64,000 nucleotides of DNA from Kribbella sp. CA-293567 (GTDB lineage: Bacteria > Actinomycetota > Actinomycetes > Propionibacteriales > Kribbellaceae): the NCBI RefSeq assembly GCF_027627575.1, contig NZ_CP114065.1, positions 4,092,001 to 4,156,000 of the forward strand. The letters run 5' to 3'. The first letter of the stretch is position 1. Every line of letters starts with the position of its first letter. Positions 49,274 through 57,188 of this stretch are shown here, in pieces. Below the pieces are notes generated by a model. The model saw only the letters and a list, made by a program, of their open reading frames with translations. It did not search any database and was not told the DNA's origin. A program made the position numbers and the translations under genes.

Positions 49274-49720
49274 ATGAAGCTCGGTCGGGGACTCCTGGAC
49301 TCGGTGCTTTCGCGCGCCCTGTTCGTGGTGGGAGTGCTCGGGGTCATCTCGGTGATCGCCGGGCACGGGGTCACGCTCGATCGTGGGCCGGCTCCGGTCC
49401 TGCGTGACGGGCCGACCGTTCAGCAGGTCGTCGTCCTGGACGACGGTGCCGAGGTGCTCAGCGCGCCTGCAACCTGGGTGCTGGACCTGGCTGAGGTGGT
49501 GGTCGCCGCGCCGATCGCGCCGCCGGATCACTGCCAGGAGACCTGCGCGGCGTTCCTTTCCTCCGGCACGCTGCTGCTCCTCGGGTGGGCGGCCGGCCGG
49601 CTGATCAGTGCCAAGCGGCAGATCTCTCCGCGCTGTATCGCGATGCACGCGGCCGCCGCGGGCAGTTCCGGCGGCCGGCGAATTCTGTCGCCGGTCAAGC
49701 ACGGCATTCTGCGCATTTAA
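49274..49720 (+). CDS. small membrane protein upstream of dsbA
   Basis: 148-residue protein with two hydrophobic helices (about residues 13-32 and 110-128). Between them is an extracytoplasmic-looking segment containing CQETC shortly before the second helix, and the C-tail is basic. The paired cysteines could be a redox motif or metal site, notable because a DsbA-VKOR disulfide system follows. The family is not recognised. The start is ATG 49274, preceded by a G-rich ribosome-binding site; the frame is open to 49193. Confidence 0.68.
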   Translation: MKLGRGLLDSVLSRALFVVGVLGVISVIAGHGVTLDRGPAPVLRDGPTVQQVVVLDDGAEVLSAPATWVLDLAEVVVAAPIAPPDHCQETCAAFLSSGTLLLLGWAAGRLISAKRQISPRCIAMHAAAAGSSGGRRILSPVKHGILRI

Positions 49721-49812
49721 GCCGACCCTCGCCTGCGGTTTCACCTCACCTCGCGAGAGGTTTCTCCGGCATGCCTGCCACCCATCACCTTCGACCACGA
49801 AGTGAGTTTTTG

Positions 49813-50481
49813 ATGACTCTCAACACCCGTATCTCCATCGGCATCGCGGCCGCTTTCGCCGTCGTGCTGATCGCACTGCTCGCCCTCAACGGCGGCGGCT
49901 CCGACGGCGACGCCACCCCGGCCGCCGGCACCACCACCGGTTCCGAGCGCCAGGAACGCCTGGTCCGGCCCGACAGCCACAAACTCAACGTTGCCCCCGA
50001 CAACAAAGTGACCTTCGTCGAGTTCCTCGACTTCGAGTGCGAGTCCTGCCGCGCGGCGTTCCCCGCCGTCGAGGAGCTCCGCAAGCAGTACGGCGACCGG
50101 GTCACCTTCGTCGTCCGCTACTTCCCGATCCAGTCGCACTTCAACTCCGAGCGCGCCGCCCGGGCGGTCGAGGCCGCGGCGAAGCAGGGCAAGTTCGAGC
50201 AGATGTACCAGCGGATGTACGAGACGCAGACCGAGTGGGGCGAGAAGCAGGTACCGGCCGACGCGCGGTTCCGCGAGCTCGCCAAGGGTCTCGGCCTCGA
50301 CCTGGTTGCCTTCGACCAGGCCTACAACGACCCGGCCACCCTCGAACGGGTCAAGAAGGACGCCGCCGACGGTGAGGCGCTCGGCGTGACCGGTACGCCG
50401 ACGTTCTTCGTCAACGGGGAGAAGCTCCAGCCCAGGTCCGTGGACGATCTCAAGGCGAGCATCGATGCCGCGCTCGAGTAA
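49813..50481 (+). CDS. DsbA-family membrane-anchored thiol oxidoreductase
   Basis: 222-residue extracytoplasmic thioredoxin-fold protein of the Thioredoxin_4 family. It has an N-terminal uncleaved anchor (about residues 8-27), a Gly/Thr-rich linker, then the active site FLDFECESCRAAFP with redox Cys76 and Cys79, and the cis-Pro loop VTGTPTFFVNG. It introduces disulfides into exported proteins and is reoxidised by a membrane partner, here the VKOR protein encoded by the overlapping next gene. ATG 49813 begins right at the anchor. The 3' end overlaps the VKOR gene by 17 bp. Confidence 0.93.
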   Translation: MTLNTRISIGIAAAFAVVLIALLALNGGGSDGDATPAAGTTTGSERQERLVRPDSHKLNVAPDNKVTFVEFLDFECESCRAAFPAVEELRKQYGDRVTFVVRYFPIQSHFNSERAARAVEAAAKQGKFEQMYQRMYETQTEWGEKQVPADARFRELAKGLGLDLVAFDQAYNDPATLERVKKDAADGEALGVTGTPTFFVNGEKLQPRSVDDLKASIDAALE

Positions 50482-51058
50482 CGCCGGCGGGCCGGACGGC
50501 GTGCCGTCCGGCCCGATCCCACGGTTGTTCCCGTGGTTGCTGCTCGTCGGCGGGATCGTGGGATCGCTCGCGGCCGCCGTACTGACGGTCGAGAAGATCG
50601 CCGTTCTGCGCGATCCCAGCTATGTGCCGTCCTGCAGCATCAACCCGGTGCTGTCCTGCGGCACGGTGATGACGAAGCCACAGGCGGAGGTGTTCGGTTT
50701 CCCCAACCCGCTTCTCGGGATCGCCGGGTTCGCGATGGTCGCGGTCATCGGCGCCGCACTGCTGGCCGGCGCCGGCTTCCGCCGCTGGTTCTGGCTGGGC
50801 CTGCAGGCGGGCGTCACCTTCGGTGTCGTCTTCGTGCACTGGCTGATCTTCCAGAGCCTCTACCGCATCGGCGCGCTGTGCCCGTACTGCATGGTCGTCT
50901 GGGCCGTCACCATCCCGATCTTCTGGTACGTGACGTTGCGCAACTTCGACCTGAAGGCCGCGGCCCGGTACCACGGCGTCGTACTCACCGTCTGGTTCGT
51001 CATCCTGCTCACTGCGATCGGCGAGCAGTTCTGGTCGTACTGGCGCACCCTCCTGTGA
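50465..51058 (+). CDS. vitamin K epoxide reductase (VKOR) family protein
   Basis: 197-residue four/five-helix membrane protein that reoxidises DsbA with electrons passed to menaquinone. It carries the loop cysteines Cys57 and Cys65 (SCSINPVLSCG) and the quinone-side CPYC (Cys139, Cys142) in RIGALCPYCMVVW. Bacterial VKOR replaces DsbB in actinobacteria, and it is coupled here to a DsbA gene, as expected for a complete disulfide-forming pair. It ends four bases from the convergent ZIP gene. Confidence 0.93.
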   Translation: MPRSSNAGGPDGVPSGPIPRLFPWLLLVGGIVGSLAAAVLTVEKIAVLRDPSYVPSCSINPVLSCGTVMTKPQAEVFGFPNPLLGIAGFAMVAVIGAALLAGAGFRRWFWLGLQAGVTFGVVFVHWLIFQSLYRIGALCPYCMVVWAVTIPIFWYVTLRNFDLKAAARYHGVVLTVWFVILLTAIGEQFWSYWRTLL

Positions 51059-51061
51059 AGG

Positions 51062-52249
51062 TCAGGCGGCGACGAGCAACCCGGTCGCATACATGACCAG
51101 CAGCCCCGCCGCCACCCCGCCGGCCACCGTTGGATCAAGCAGCTTCCCGGTGGCCGAGCGGAGGCTCGGTGCCAGCTGGACGATCACCTGAGCGATGGCG
51201 CCCACCCCGACCCCGAACAGCGCCGACGCGAGCGCGGCATCGTTGACGGAGGCGCCGATCGCCGCGCCGGCGATCGCCGGTCCCCCGGCCAGCAACCCGA
51301 GACCGAGCAACCGGACCAGCGACGGTGACCGGCTCGCGAGCGGCGCGACGATGGCCAGTCCCTCGGTCGTGTTGTGCAACGCGAAGCCGACCACCAGCGC
51401 GGCGCCCAGCGCCAGCTCACCGACGGCGTACGCCGATCCGATCGCCAGGCCTTCGCCGAGGTTGTGCAACCCGATGCCGATGGCAATCATCAGGGCGAGC
51501 CGGCCACCGTCCGGCTCGGCGAGAGGATGCCGGGACTCCCGGCTCTTGAGGTAGCGGTCGACCGCCGTCAGGGCCAGGAAGGCGAGGCCGGCGCCGAGGA
51601 TCACCAGGAGCGGTCCGCCGAAGGCACCACCCGACACGGCGGCGAGTTCGAGCCCTTCGATGGCCGCGTCGATGGCGAGAAACGCGAGCAGCCCCACCGT
51701 CAAGGCCATCAGGCCGCGGATCACCCGCAGCCGGACCCTTCGCAGTACCGGCAGGAAGATCATGCCCAGCACCACCGGGATGACGCCGACATAGGTGCCG
51801 AGCAACGCCATCAGGCCGAGCAGGTTCTTGCCGGCCTTGGGCGACTCGACGGCAGCCGGAATCTCGTGCTCGATCACGGCGCCGGTCGAGGTCAGCATCG
51901 CCAGCGTGTACGGCTGGCCTTCGGCCCACGGGTAGTCGATGCGGACGATCTCCTTGCCGAGTCGCCCCAACGGCTGCTCGGCACCCGTGAATCCGGCGTA
52001 CGCGTCGTTCACCGCGATCTGCGCGACCTGCACCGGGTCCGGGCCGGTGTTGCGCAGCGTCAGCTCGATGATGCCCGGCGAGAGCGTGACCCGTTCGACC
52101 GCGAGTTCCTCGACCGGTGGTCCGGTCCGCTCCGGCAGACTGCGGTTGCCGAGCAGCGCGAGCGCGGCCAGCCCGAGCGCCACCAGGACCACGACGACGA
52201 TCGCGACGGCCGTGACCGGCATCCGGCCGCGAAGGCCGGCGGTGCTCAC
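51062..52249 (-). CDS. ZIP-family metal transporter with N-terminal extracytoplasmic domain
   Basis: 395-residue divalent-metal importer. The C-terminal two thirds is a ZIP domain: helix 4 LMIAIGIGLHNLGEGLAIG and helix 5 VVGFALHNTTEGLAIVAP carry the paired His/Asn/Glu metal ligands. The N-terminal part is unusual: one membrane helix (about 12-33) then about 95 residues of beta-rich extracytoplasmic sequence (VERVTLSPGIIELTLRNTGPDPVQVAQIAV) resembling an Ig-like/CARDB fold. GTG 52249 overlaps the multicopper-oxidase stop (GTGA). With MCO and a DtxR regulator this points to Fe or Mn import. Confidence 0.9.
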   Translation of the reverse strand: MSTAGLRGRMPVTAVAIVVVVLVALGLAALALLGNRSLPERTGPPVEELAVERVTLSPGIIELTLRNTGPDPVQVAQIAVNDAYAGFTGAEQPLGRLGKEIVRIDYPWAEGQPYTLAMLTSTGAVIEHEIPAAVESPKAGKNLLGLMALLGTYVGVIPVVLGMIFLPVLRRVRLRVIRGLMALTVGLLAFLAIDAAIEGLELAAVSGGAFGGPLLVILGAGLAFLALTAVDRYLKSRESRHPLAEPDGGRLALMIAIGIGLHNLGEGLAIGSAYAVGELALGAALVVGFALHNTTEGLAIVAPLASRSPSLVRLLGLGLLAGGPAIAGAAIGASVNDAALASALFGVGVGAIAQVIVQLAPSLRSATGKLLDPTVAGGVAAGLLVMYATGLLVAA

Positions 52250-53298
52250 TCGATCACCTCGAAGAAGCCCATCCAGCCGAGGTCGGCGAACTCGCTCTTG
52301 TGCGCGTGGAACATGTACTTGCCCAGGTGCGGGAACCGCAGCTCGCAGATCCCCCGCTGGCCCTGGGCCTGGACGACGGTGTCGGTGTACTCCGAGGACT
52401 CCAGCCGCGTACCGGTCGGGAAGTAGTCGAAGAAGTTGCCGTGCAGGTGGAAGCTGTTGATCGGGTCGTACTCCAGGATGTTCGCCAGGTAGATCCGCAC
52501 CAGCTCACCCCGCCGTACCCGGACCGGTTCGTGCAGGTAGTGGAACGGGATGCCGTTCACGGCGTACAGCTGATTGCCCTGGGCATCGAAGTTGGTGTTG
52601 TAGCCGTTCATCACCATCACCAGCTCGTCCGCCTTCGGCCGGTCCTGGGGCGGATCGATGACGAAGGTTCCGTACAGCCCACGGGCGATGTGCTCGGCCA
52701 GCGGCCCGACGTGGCAGTGGTAGAGGTGGATCCCGAACGGCTCGGCGTCGAACTCGTAGACGAACTCGCCGCCCGGCTCGATCACGCCGCGGCCGATCCC
52801 CGGTACGCCGTCCATCTCGGCCGGGTGGATGCCGTGGAAGTGCATCGTGTGCGGATGCTCGGAGCCGTTGACGAACTTGATCCGCAGCCGGTCACCGGCC
52901 CGGCAGCGCAGGGTCGGGCCGGGGACGCTGCCGTTGAAGGTCCAGGCCGGGAACCGGACTCCCGGCGCGACCTCGATCTCACGGTCGATCGCGTAGATCT
53001 CCCACTCCCGCAGGGTGCGCCCGTCAGGCAGCTCGGAGGTCTTGCCGTAGTCGAAGCTGCGGAGGATCTCGGTGGGATTGAACCCGTTCGCCGCGTGGTC
53101 GACCGGCCCGCCGCGGAAGGTCGGGCCGTTGACGCCTCCACCGTGCGCGCCGTGGTTGCCGTGCGCCGTGCCGGGATGGTTCGGCGCCGGGTCAGCCTGC
53201 CGATTCTGCTGCGCCGGGTCGGCGTACGCCGCTCCGGGGATCGCGCCGAGAGCGACTCCCGCGCCACCCAGCAGGAACCCTCTGCGGGAGGCGCCCAT
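52246..53298 (-). CDS. Tat-exported two-domain multicopper oxidase
   Basis: 350-residue cupredoxin enzyme with a twin-arginine signal (SRRGFLLGGAG, cleaved near AYA-DP). Copper motifs are HFHG (153-156), YHCHVGPLAEHI with the type 1 Cys195 (193-204), HLHG (284-287) and HAHKSE (331-336). Domain 1 thus holds the type 1 site and domain 2 supplies His for a type 2/3 cluster, as in two-domain laccases and nitrite-reductase-like MCOs. Placed between a DtxR-family regulator and a ZIP importer, overlapping both, it is probably a metallo-oxidase (Fe or Mn) rather than a phenol oxidase. That role is inference. Confidence 0.92.
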   Translation of the reverse strand: MGASRRGFLLGGAGVALGAIPGAAYADPAQQNRQADPAPNHPGTAHGNHGAHGGGVNGPTFRGGPVDHAANGFNPTEILRSFDYGKTSELPDGRTLREWEIYAIDREIEVAPGVRFPAWTFNGSVPGPTLRCRAGDRLRIKFVNGSEHPHTMHFHGIHPAEMDGVPGIGRGVIEPGGEFVYEFDAEPFGIHLYHCHVGPLAEHIARGLYGTFVIDPPQDRPKADELVMVMNGYNTNFDAQGNQLYAVNGIPFHYLHEPVRVRRGELVRIYLANILEYDPINSFHLHGNFFDYFPTGTRLESSEYTDTVVQAQGQRGICELRFPHLGKYMFHAHKSEFADLGWMGFFEVIE

Positions 53299-53981
53299 CA
53301 GACCGCCCCTCCGTGCACGAGATCCGTCAGCAGCGGCGGCAGCGCGTACCGCTCGGCCCCGGCCTTCACCCACAACGGCCCGCCGAACGGCTCCCGCTCC
53401 ATCACCTCGAGGACGACACCGGGCGTGATGCCCCGCTCCGCGAGATACCGCAACGCCGCGCTGTCGTCATCGGCAACCCGCTCGACCCGGAACCGGCTCC
53501 CGGCCGTCGCCCCGCTCAACGGCGCTGCCCACGACTCCACGTGCCGTCCCTTGCGCGGCGGGATCGGGTCGCCGTGCGGATCGTGCGTCGGATGTCCGAG
53601 GTAGGCATCGATCCGGTCCTCGAGCCGCTCACTCAGCGCGTGCTCCAGGATGTCGGCCTCCTCGTGCACCTCGTCCCAGTTGAGCCCCAGCACCTCGACC
53701 AGGAACGTCTCGACCAGCCGATGCCGTCGAGTCACCCCACGAGCATGCCGCTCCCCGTGGCCGGTCAGCCGGATCTCATGCGCCGACCTGGTCAGCAGCT
53801 CACCGGCCTCCAGCCGCTTCAGCATCGCGGAGACCGTCGGCGGCGCGACCCTCAACTGCTCGGCCAGCCCCGAAGTCGTCACCGGCACCTTCCGCCCGGC
53901 CAGCTTGAAGATCGTCCGCAGGCAGTCCTCGACCGCCTCGGTATGAGAGATCTCGCAGCACACGGCAGTTTGGGAAGGCAC
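53298..53981 (-). CDS. DtxR/MntR-family metal-dependent regulator
   Basis: 227-residue regulator. The helix-turn-helix (TSGLAEQLRVAPPTVSAMLKRLEAGELL), dimer/metal domain (HRLVETFLVEVLGLNWDEVHEEADILEHALSERLEDRID with metal-ligand His/Glu residues, then GHPTHDPHGDPIP) and C-terminal SH3-like FeoA domain match the family. It senses Fe2+ or Mn2+. Its stop codon shares one base with the MCO start (TGATG), so the sensor, oxidase and importer form one operon. GTG 53981 is the start; a partial palindrome 11 bp upstream could be an autoregulatory site, and a TAATGT -10-like box would make the message leaderless. Confidence 0.9.
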   Translation of the reverse strand: MPSQTAVCCEISHTEAVEDCLRTIFKLAGRKVPVTTSGLAEQLRVAPPTVSAMLKRLEAGELLTRSAHEIRLTGHGERHARGVTRRHRLVETFLVEVLGLNWDEVHEEADILEHALSERLEDRIDAYLGHPTHDPHGDPIPPRKGRHVESWAAPLSGATAGSRFRVERVADDDSAALRYLAERGITPGVVLEVMEREPFGGPLWVKAGAERYALPPLLTDLVHGGAV

Positions 53982-53991
53982 AGCCTCAACA

Positions 53992-54005
53992 TTAGTCTTG
54001 TCTAA
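53992..54005. promoter_or_regulatory. possible DtxR/MntR operator
   Basis: TTAGTCTTGTCTAA has TTAG/CTAA outer arms as in DtxR- and MntR-type boxes, symmetrical at 10 of 14 positions, 11 bp upstream of the regulator's GTG start and overlapping a possible -10 (minus-strand TAATGT). Confidence 0.4.
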
Positions 54006-54029
54006 GCACAGCCGCCAGCGCTGGCTAAC

Positions 54030-56144
54030 TCATCGAGTGGCTTCCGGCGTCTTCGACCCTTCGCCGCAATCCGCACAGCAACCCGCCGCAACCGCCTTGG
54101 GCACCGCCGCGCCAAGCGACAACATCGGTCTGCCGGACGGCACCGGAATCGGCGTCGGCGCGGAAGCCCGCGCGGCGCCCGCTCGCCGCGCTGCTCCGAG
54201 CGCTCGATGAACCGGCAGCTTGTTCTTCCGCCCGGCCCGGATGCCGTTTGCGATGACCAGCACCTCAGCCAGTTCGTGCGACGCGACCACCGCCGCCAGC
54301 CCGAGCACCCCGGTGGCCGCGAGCGGCACCAGTGTCACCAGGATGCCGCCGCTCAGCACCAGGTTCTGCGTGAAGATCCGCCGCGCTGCGCGCGTGTGCG
54401 CGATCGCGTCCGGCAGGCGCCGCAGATCCTCGCCCATCAGCGCGACCTCGGCCGCCTCGATCGCCACGTCACTGCCCATCACACCCATCGCGATCCCGGC
54501 ATCAGCCGTCGCCAGCGCCGGGGCGTCGTTGATTCCGTCACCGACCATCGCGACCGGTCCGCGAGCCTGCAGTTCGGTGACGATGCGAGCCTTGTCCTCC
54601 GGCAACAGCTCAGCGCGTACGTCGGTGATGCCGGCCTCCAGCGCGATCGCGGCAGCCGTACGGGCGTTGTCACCGGTCAGCATCACCACATCGACGCCGA
54701 GCCTCTTCAGCATCGACACCGCCTCCGCGGCCTCCGGCCGGATCTCGTCGCGCACGGCGATCGCCCCCAACAGCGCACCGCCGTGCTCCACCAGAACCAC
54801 CGTCGCACCAGCGTCCTGCAACCGCCTGACCTCGGCAGTCAGCTCACCGGCCTCGACGAACCCGGGCTTCCCCAGCCGCGCCTCGCGCCCATCGATGCTG
54901 CCTTGAATCCCCCGACCCGGCACAGCCTCCATGTCACTGCCTCGAACCCCACGGCTCAGCACAACCCCGGCGACATGCTCCGACGTACCGGCAGCAGCGT
55001 CGTCAGCCGCAGCAAGGACGGCGGCAGCGAGCGGATGTTCACTGCGCGCCTCCAGCGCCGCCGCGATCTCGAGCACCTGCCCCTTGCCGACACCCGGCGC
55101 CGCGACGATCTCGACCACCGACGGCTCGTTCCGGGTCAGCGTCCCGGTCTTGTCTAGCGCAACCACCTTGACCCCACCGAGCGCCTCGACCGCCGCACCG
55201 CCCTTCAGCAGTACGCCGGCTTTCGACGCCGCTCCGATCGCCGCGACCACGGCAACCGGTACGGACAACGCGAACGCGCACGGCGCCGCGGCCACCAGCA
55301 CAACGAGCGACCGCTCGACCCAGACAGCGGGGTCCCCGAGCAAGCTCCCCACAACAGCCACCAGAGCTGCCAGCACGAGCACTCCCGGAACCAGCGGACG
55401 GGCGAACTTCTCCGCCAGCCGCTGACTTGTTCCCTTCCGCTCCTGCGCCTCCTGCACGACATGCACCAGCCGCGCCAGCGAGTTGTCCTCCGCCGTCGCA
55501 GTGACCGTCACCTCGAGTGCTCCGGCACCGTTCACTGTCCCGGCGAAGACGACGCTTCCCGGCCCGACCTCCACCGGCACCGACTCTCCGGTGACCACCG
55601 AGGTGTCCAGCGAACTCCGCCCGGACGAGACCACGCCGTCGGTCGCGAGCCGCTCACCGGGCCTCACCACCAGTACGTCGCCGACCCGGAGCTCCTCCGG
55701 CGCGACCTGCGCCTCCGCGCCACTTCGCAGTACGGTCGCTGCCGGAGGCACGAGGGTCAGCAGGGCCCGCAGTCCCTGCCGGGTCCGCGCGATCGCGTAC
55801 TCCTCGAGCCCTTCGGCGATCGAGAACAGCACCGCCAGCATGGCCGCTTCGCCATAGTTGCCCAAAGCAACCGCTCCGGCGGCGGCCAGGGTCATCAACA
55901 GGCCGACCCCGATCCGGCCGCGCAGCAGCGCCCGAACAGTTCCGGGCACGAACGTCGCCGCACCGATCCCGAGCGCTACCAACTCGGCGATCCTCGGCCA
56001 ATCGCCGGGCAGTACGAGCGCGCTCAGGAGCACGATCGCTGCCAGCCCAGCGGCCTGCAATTCCCGGACTTGCCAGACCGAGCCCGGCGGCGTCACCTCG
56101 CTCGATGCGGACGGGGTGTCGGTGGCGCAGCACGCGTCACCCAC
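54030..56144 (-). CDS. P1B-type heavy-metal-exporting ATPase (CtpG-like)
   Basis: 704-residue efflux ATPase. Motifs in order: TGES actuator loop, the transmembrane metal motif APC (VAAAPCAFALSVP, in place of CPC or SPC), DKTGTLT phosphorylation site, SEHPLA nucleotide motif, and MVGDGINDAPALA. The N-terminus has Cys-Cys (GDACCATDTP) and the C-terminus CCADC, likely metal-capturing tails in place of a full HMA domain. The neighbouring CmtR-like sensor suggests Cd(II)/Pb(II), with Zn or Co possible. GTG 56144 overlaps the cmtR stop by eight bases, so the pair is coupled. The C-terminal Arg/Ala/Pro-rich stretch before the Cys cluster is likely disordered. Confidence 0.92.
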   Translation of the reverse strand: MGDACCATDTPSASSEVTPPGSVWQVRELQAAGLAAIVLLSALVLPGDWPRIAELVALGIGAATFVPGTVRALLRGRIGVGLLMTLAAAGAVALGNYGEAAMLAVLFSIAEGLEEYAIARTRQGLRALLTLVPPAATVLRSGAEAQVAPEELRVGDVLVVRPGERLATDGVVSSGRSSLDTSVVTGESVPVEVGPGSVVFAGTVNGAGALEVTVTATAEDNSLARLVHVVQEAQERKGTSQRLAEKFARPLVPGVLVLAALVAVVGSLLGDPAVWVERSLVVLVAAAPCAFALSVPVAVVAAIGAASKAGVLLKGGAAVEALGGVKVVALDKTGTLTRNEPSVVEIVAAPGVGKGQVLEIAAALEARSEHPLAAAVLAAADDAAAGTSEHVAGVVLSRGVRGSDMEAVPGRGIQGSIDGREARLGKPGFVEAGELTAEVRRLQDAGATVVLVEHGGALLGAIAVRDEIRPEAAEAVSMLKRLGVDVVMLTGDNARTAAAIALEAGITDVRAELLPEDKARIVTELQARGPVAMVGDGINDAPALATADAGIAMGVMGSDVAIEAAEVALMGEDLRRLPDAIAHTRAARRIFTQNLVLSGGILVTLVPLAATGVLGLAAVVASHELAEVLVIANGIRAGRKNKLPVHRALGAARRAGAARASAPTPIPVPSGRPMLSLGAAVPKAVAAGCCADCGEGSKTPEATR

Positions 56145-56496
56145 GAGACACCGGCGCGCAGTCGTAGTCCTCAGGTCCACAGACTTCGTCGTCCGCACCG
56201 TCGTGATCGACCAGCAGCACCAACGCGGCCAGCCCCGCCAGCGCGTTCGCAAGCTTGGGATCAGCCAGCTCGTACCGCACTCGACGCCCGACCTGAACGG
56301 TCTTGACCAGCCCGCACCCGCGCAGACAGGACAGGTGGTTCGACACGTTGCCTCGAGTCATCCCCAACTGGTCGGCCAGGTCCGACGGGTAGGCCGGCTC
56401 GTCCAGCAGCGCCAGCAGCAACCGCCGCCGGTTCTCGTCCGCCAGAGCGGTCCCGACCCGCGCCAGCGCGCCGGCGTCCACTGCCACTGAAGTCAT
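56137..56496 (-). CDS. cmtR: ArsR/SmtB-family metal sensor, CmtR-like
   Basis: 119-residue winged-helix repressor. The recognition helix region TRGNVSNHLSCLRGCGLV contains Cys57 and Cys61, the same positions as the Cd(II)/Pb(II) ligands of mycobacterial CmtR. A third ligand is probably Cys106 or Cys113 in the C-terminal tail (VCGPEDYDC), near CmtR Cys102. This supports derepression by Cd or Pb. ATG 56496 follows a well-formed promoter with TATCGT only seven bases before the start, so the message is probably leaderless. It is coupled to the P1B-type ATPase, its evident target. Confidence 0.9.
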   Translation of the reverse strand: MTSVAVDAGALARVGTALADENRRRLLLALLDEPAYPSDLADQLGMTRGNVSNHLSCLRGCGLVKTVQVGRRVRYELADPKLANALAGLAALVLLVDHDGADDEVCGPEDYDCAPVSRG

Positions 56497-56503
56497 GACG
56501 CCG

Positions 56504-56542
56504 ACGATACAGCCGTCACTGAATCAAGCCAAGACTGTATCG
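56504..56542 (-). promoter_or_regulatory. cmtR promoter with CmtR-type operator
   Basis: On the minus strand TTGGCT (56532-56527) and TATCGT (56509-56504) with a 17-bp spacer form a good promoter that would start transcription at or next to ATG 56496. An 8-bp inverted repeat, CGATACAG (56505-56512) and CTGTATCG (56535-56542), encloses it and is a likely repressor site. Confidence 0.7.
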
Positions 56543-56668
56543 AACCGCGATCGAGTCCGATCGGGCCCGCACTGTGGCCTGCGACACACAGTGATCGGTG
56601 AACGCCCGATGACAAGGCGTGACGACGGTGCTGTCAGGTGCGTACCTGGGGCTCGGGCATGCCAAAAT

Positions 56669-56698
56669 GGGAATGATCCGGGTCGGCCGACCGTTGGC
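56669..56698 (+). promoter_or_regulatory. SigR/SigH-type promoter of rbpA
   Basis: GGGAAT (56669-56674), 18 bp, then GTTGGC (56693-56698) reproduces the thiol-stress sigma consensus GGAAT-N18-GTT, 28 bp before ATG 56726. In Streptomyces rbpA is a known SigR target, which makes this assignment well supported. Confidence 0.8.
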
Positions 56699-56725
56699 AC
56701 GGATGACGAATCTCGGAGGTTTGAC

Positions 56726-57109
56726 ATGTCTAATCGCGTTCTGCGTGGTTCGGGGCTGGGTGGGGTCAGCTTCGAGGATGACCGTGGCGTGGAGTTCGCG
56801 CCGCGACAGATGATCACTTACGACTGCCCGCGTGGCCACGTGGTCGAGGTCACGATGGCGCACGACGCCGAGGTGCCCGCGATCTGGGAGTGCCCTCACT
56901 GCGGCAGCGAGGCCGCCCGTTCGACCGGTGAGAAGCCGGAGCCGAAGCAGGAGAAGCCGGCCCGGACGCACTGGGACATGCTGCGTGAGCGGCGCAGCAT
57001 TTCCGAACTGGAGGAACTGCTGGCCGAGCGGGTCGCGTTGCTGCGGTCCGGCGAGATCGGGCCGGCGCACCTGCACCGCACCCGTTCCACCGGCAAGCGC
57101 AGCGCCTGA
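56726..57109 (+). CDS. rbpA: RNA polymerase-binding protein RbpA
   Basis: 127-residue activator of RNA polymerase that contacts the principal sigma and stabilises the open complex. It has the N-terminal SNRVLRGSGLGGVSFEDDRGVEFAPRQ region, a core with cysteines at about 34, 56 and 59 (YDCPRGHVVEV and WECPHCGSEA), and the C-terminal sigma-interacting helix (HWDMLRERRSISELEELLAERVALLR). It also raises basal rifampicin tolerance. ATG 56726 has GGAGGT five bases upstream and a SigR-type promoter 28-57 bp upstream. It ends at a 16-bp-stem terminator shared with the convergent fxsA gene. Confidence 0.95.
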   Translation: MSNRVLRGSGLGGVSFEDDRGVEFAPRQMITYDCPRGHVVEVTMAHDAEVPAIWECPHCGSEAARSTGEKPEPKQEKPARTHWDMLRERRSISELEELLAERVALLRSGEIGPAHLHRTRSTGKRSA

Positions 57110-57118
57110 CGAACCCCG

Positions 57119-57153
57119 AACGGGCCGTCACCACACCGTGGTGACGGCCCGTT
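57119..57153. terminator. bidirectional terminator between rbpA and fxsA
   Basis: Perfect 16-bp stem (AACGGGCCGTCACCAC and complement) with a 3-nt loop, nine bases past the rbpA stop codon. Confidence 0.85.
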
Positions 57154-57188
57154 GTCATGTCCGGGGCCAGATCCTCGGCGGTCGAGGC

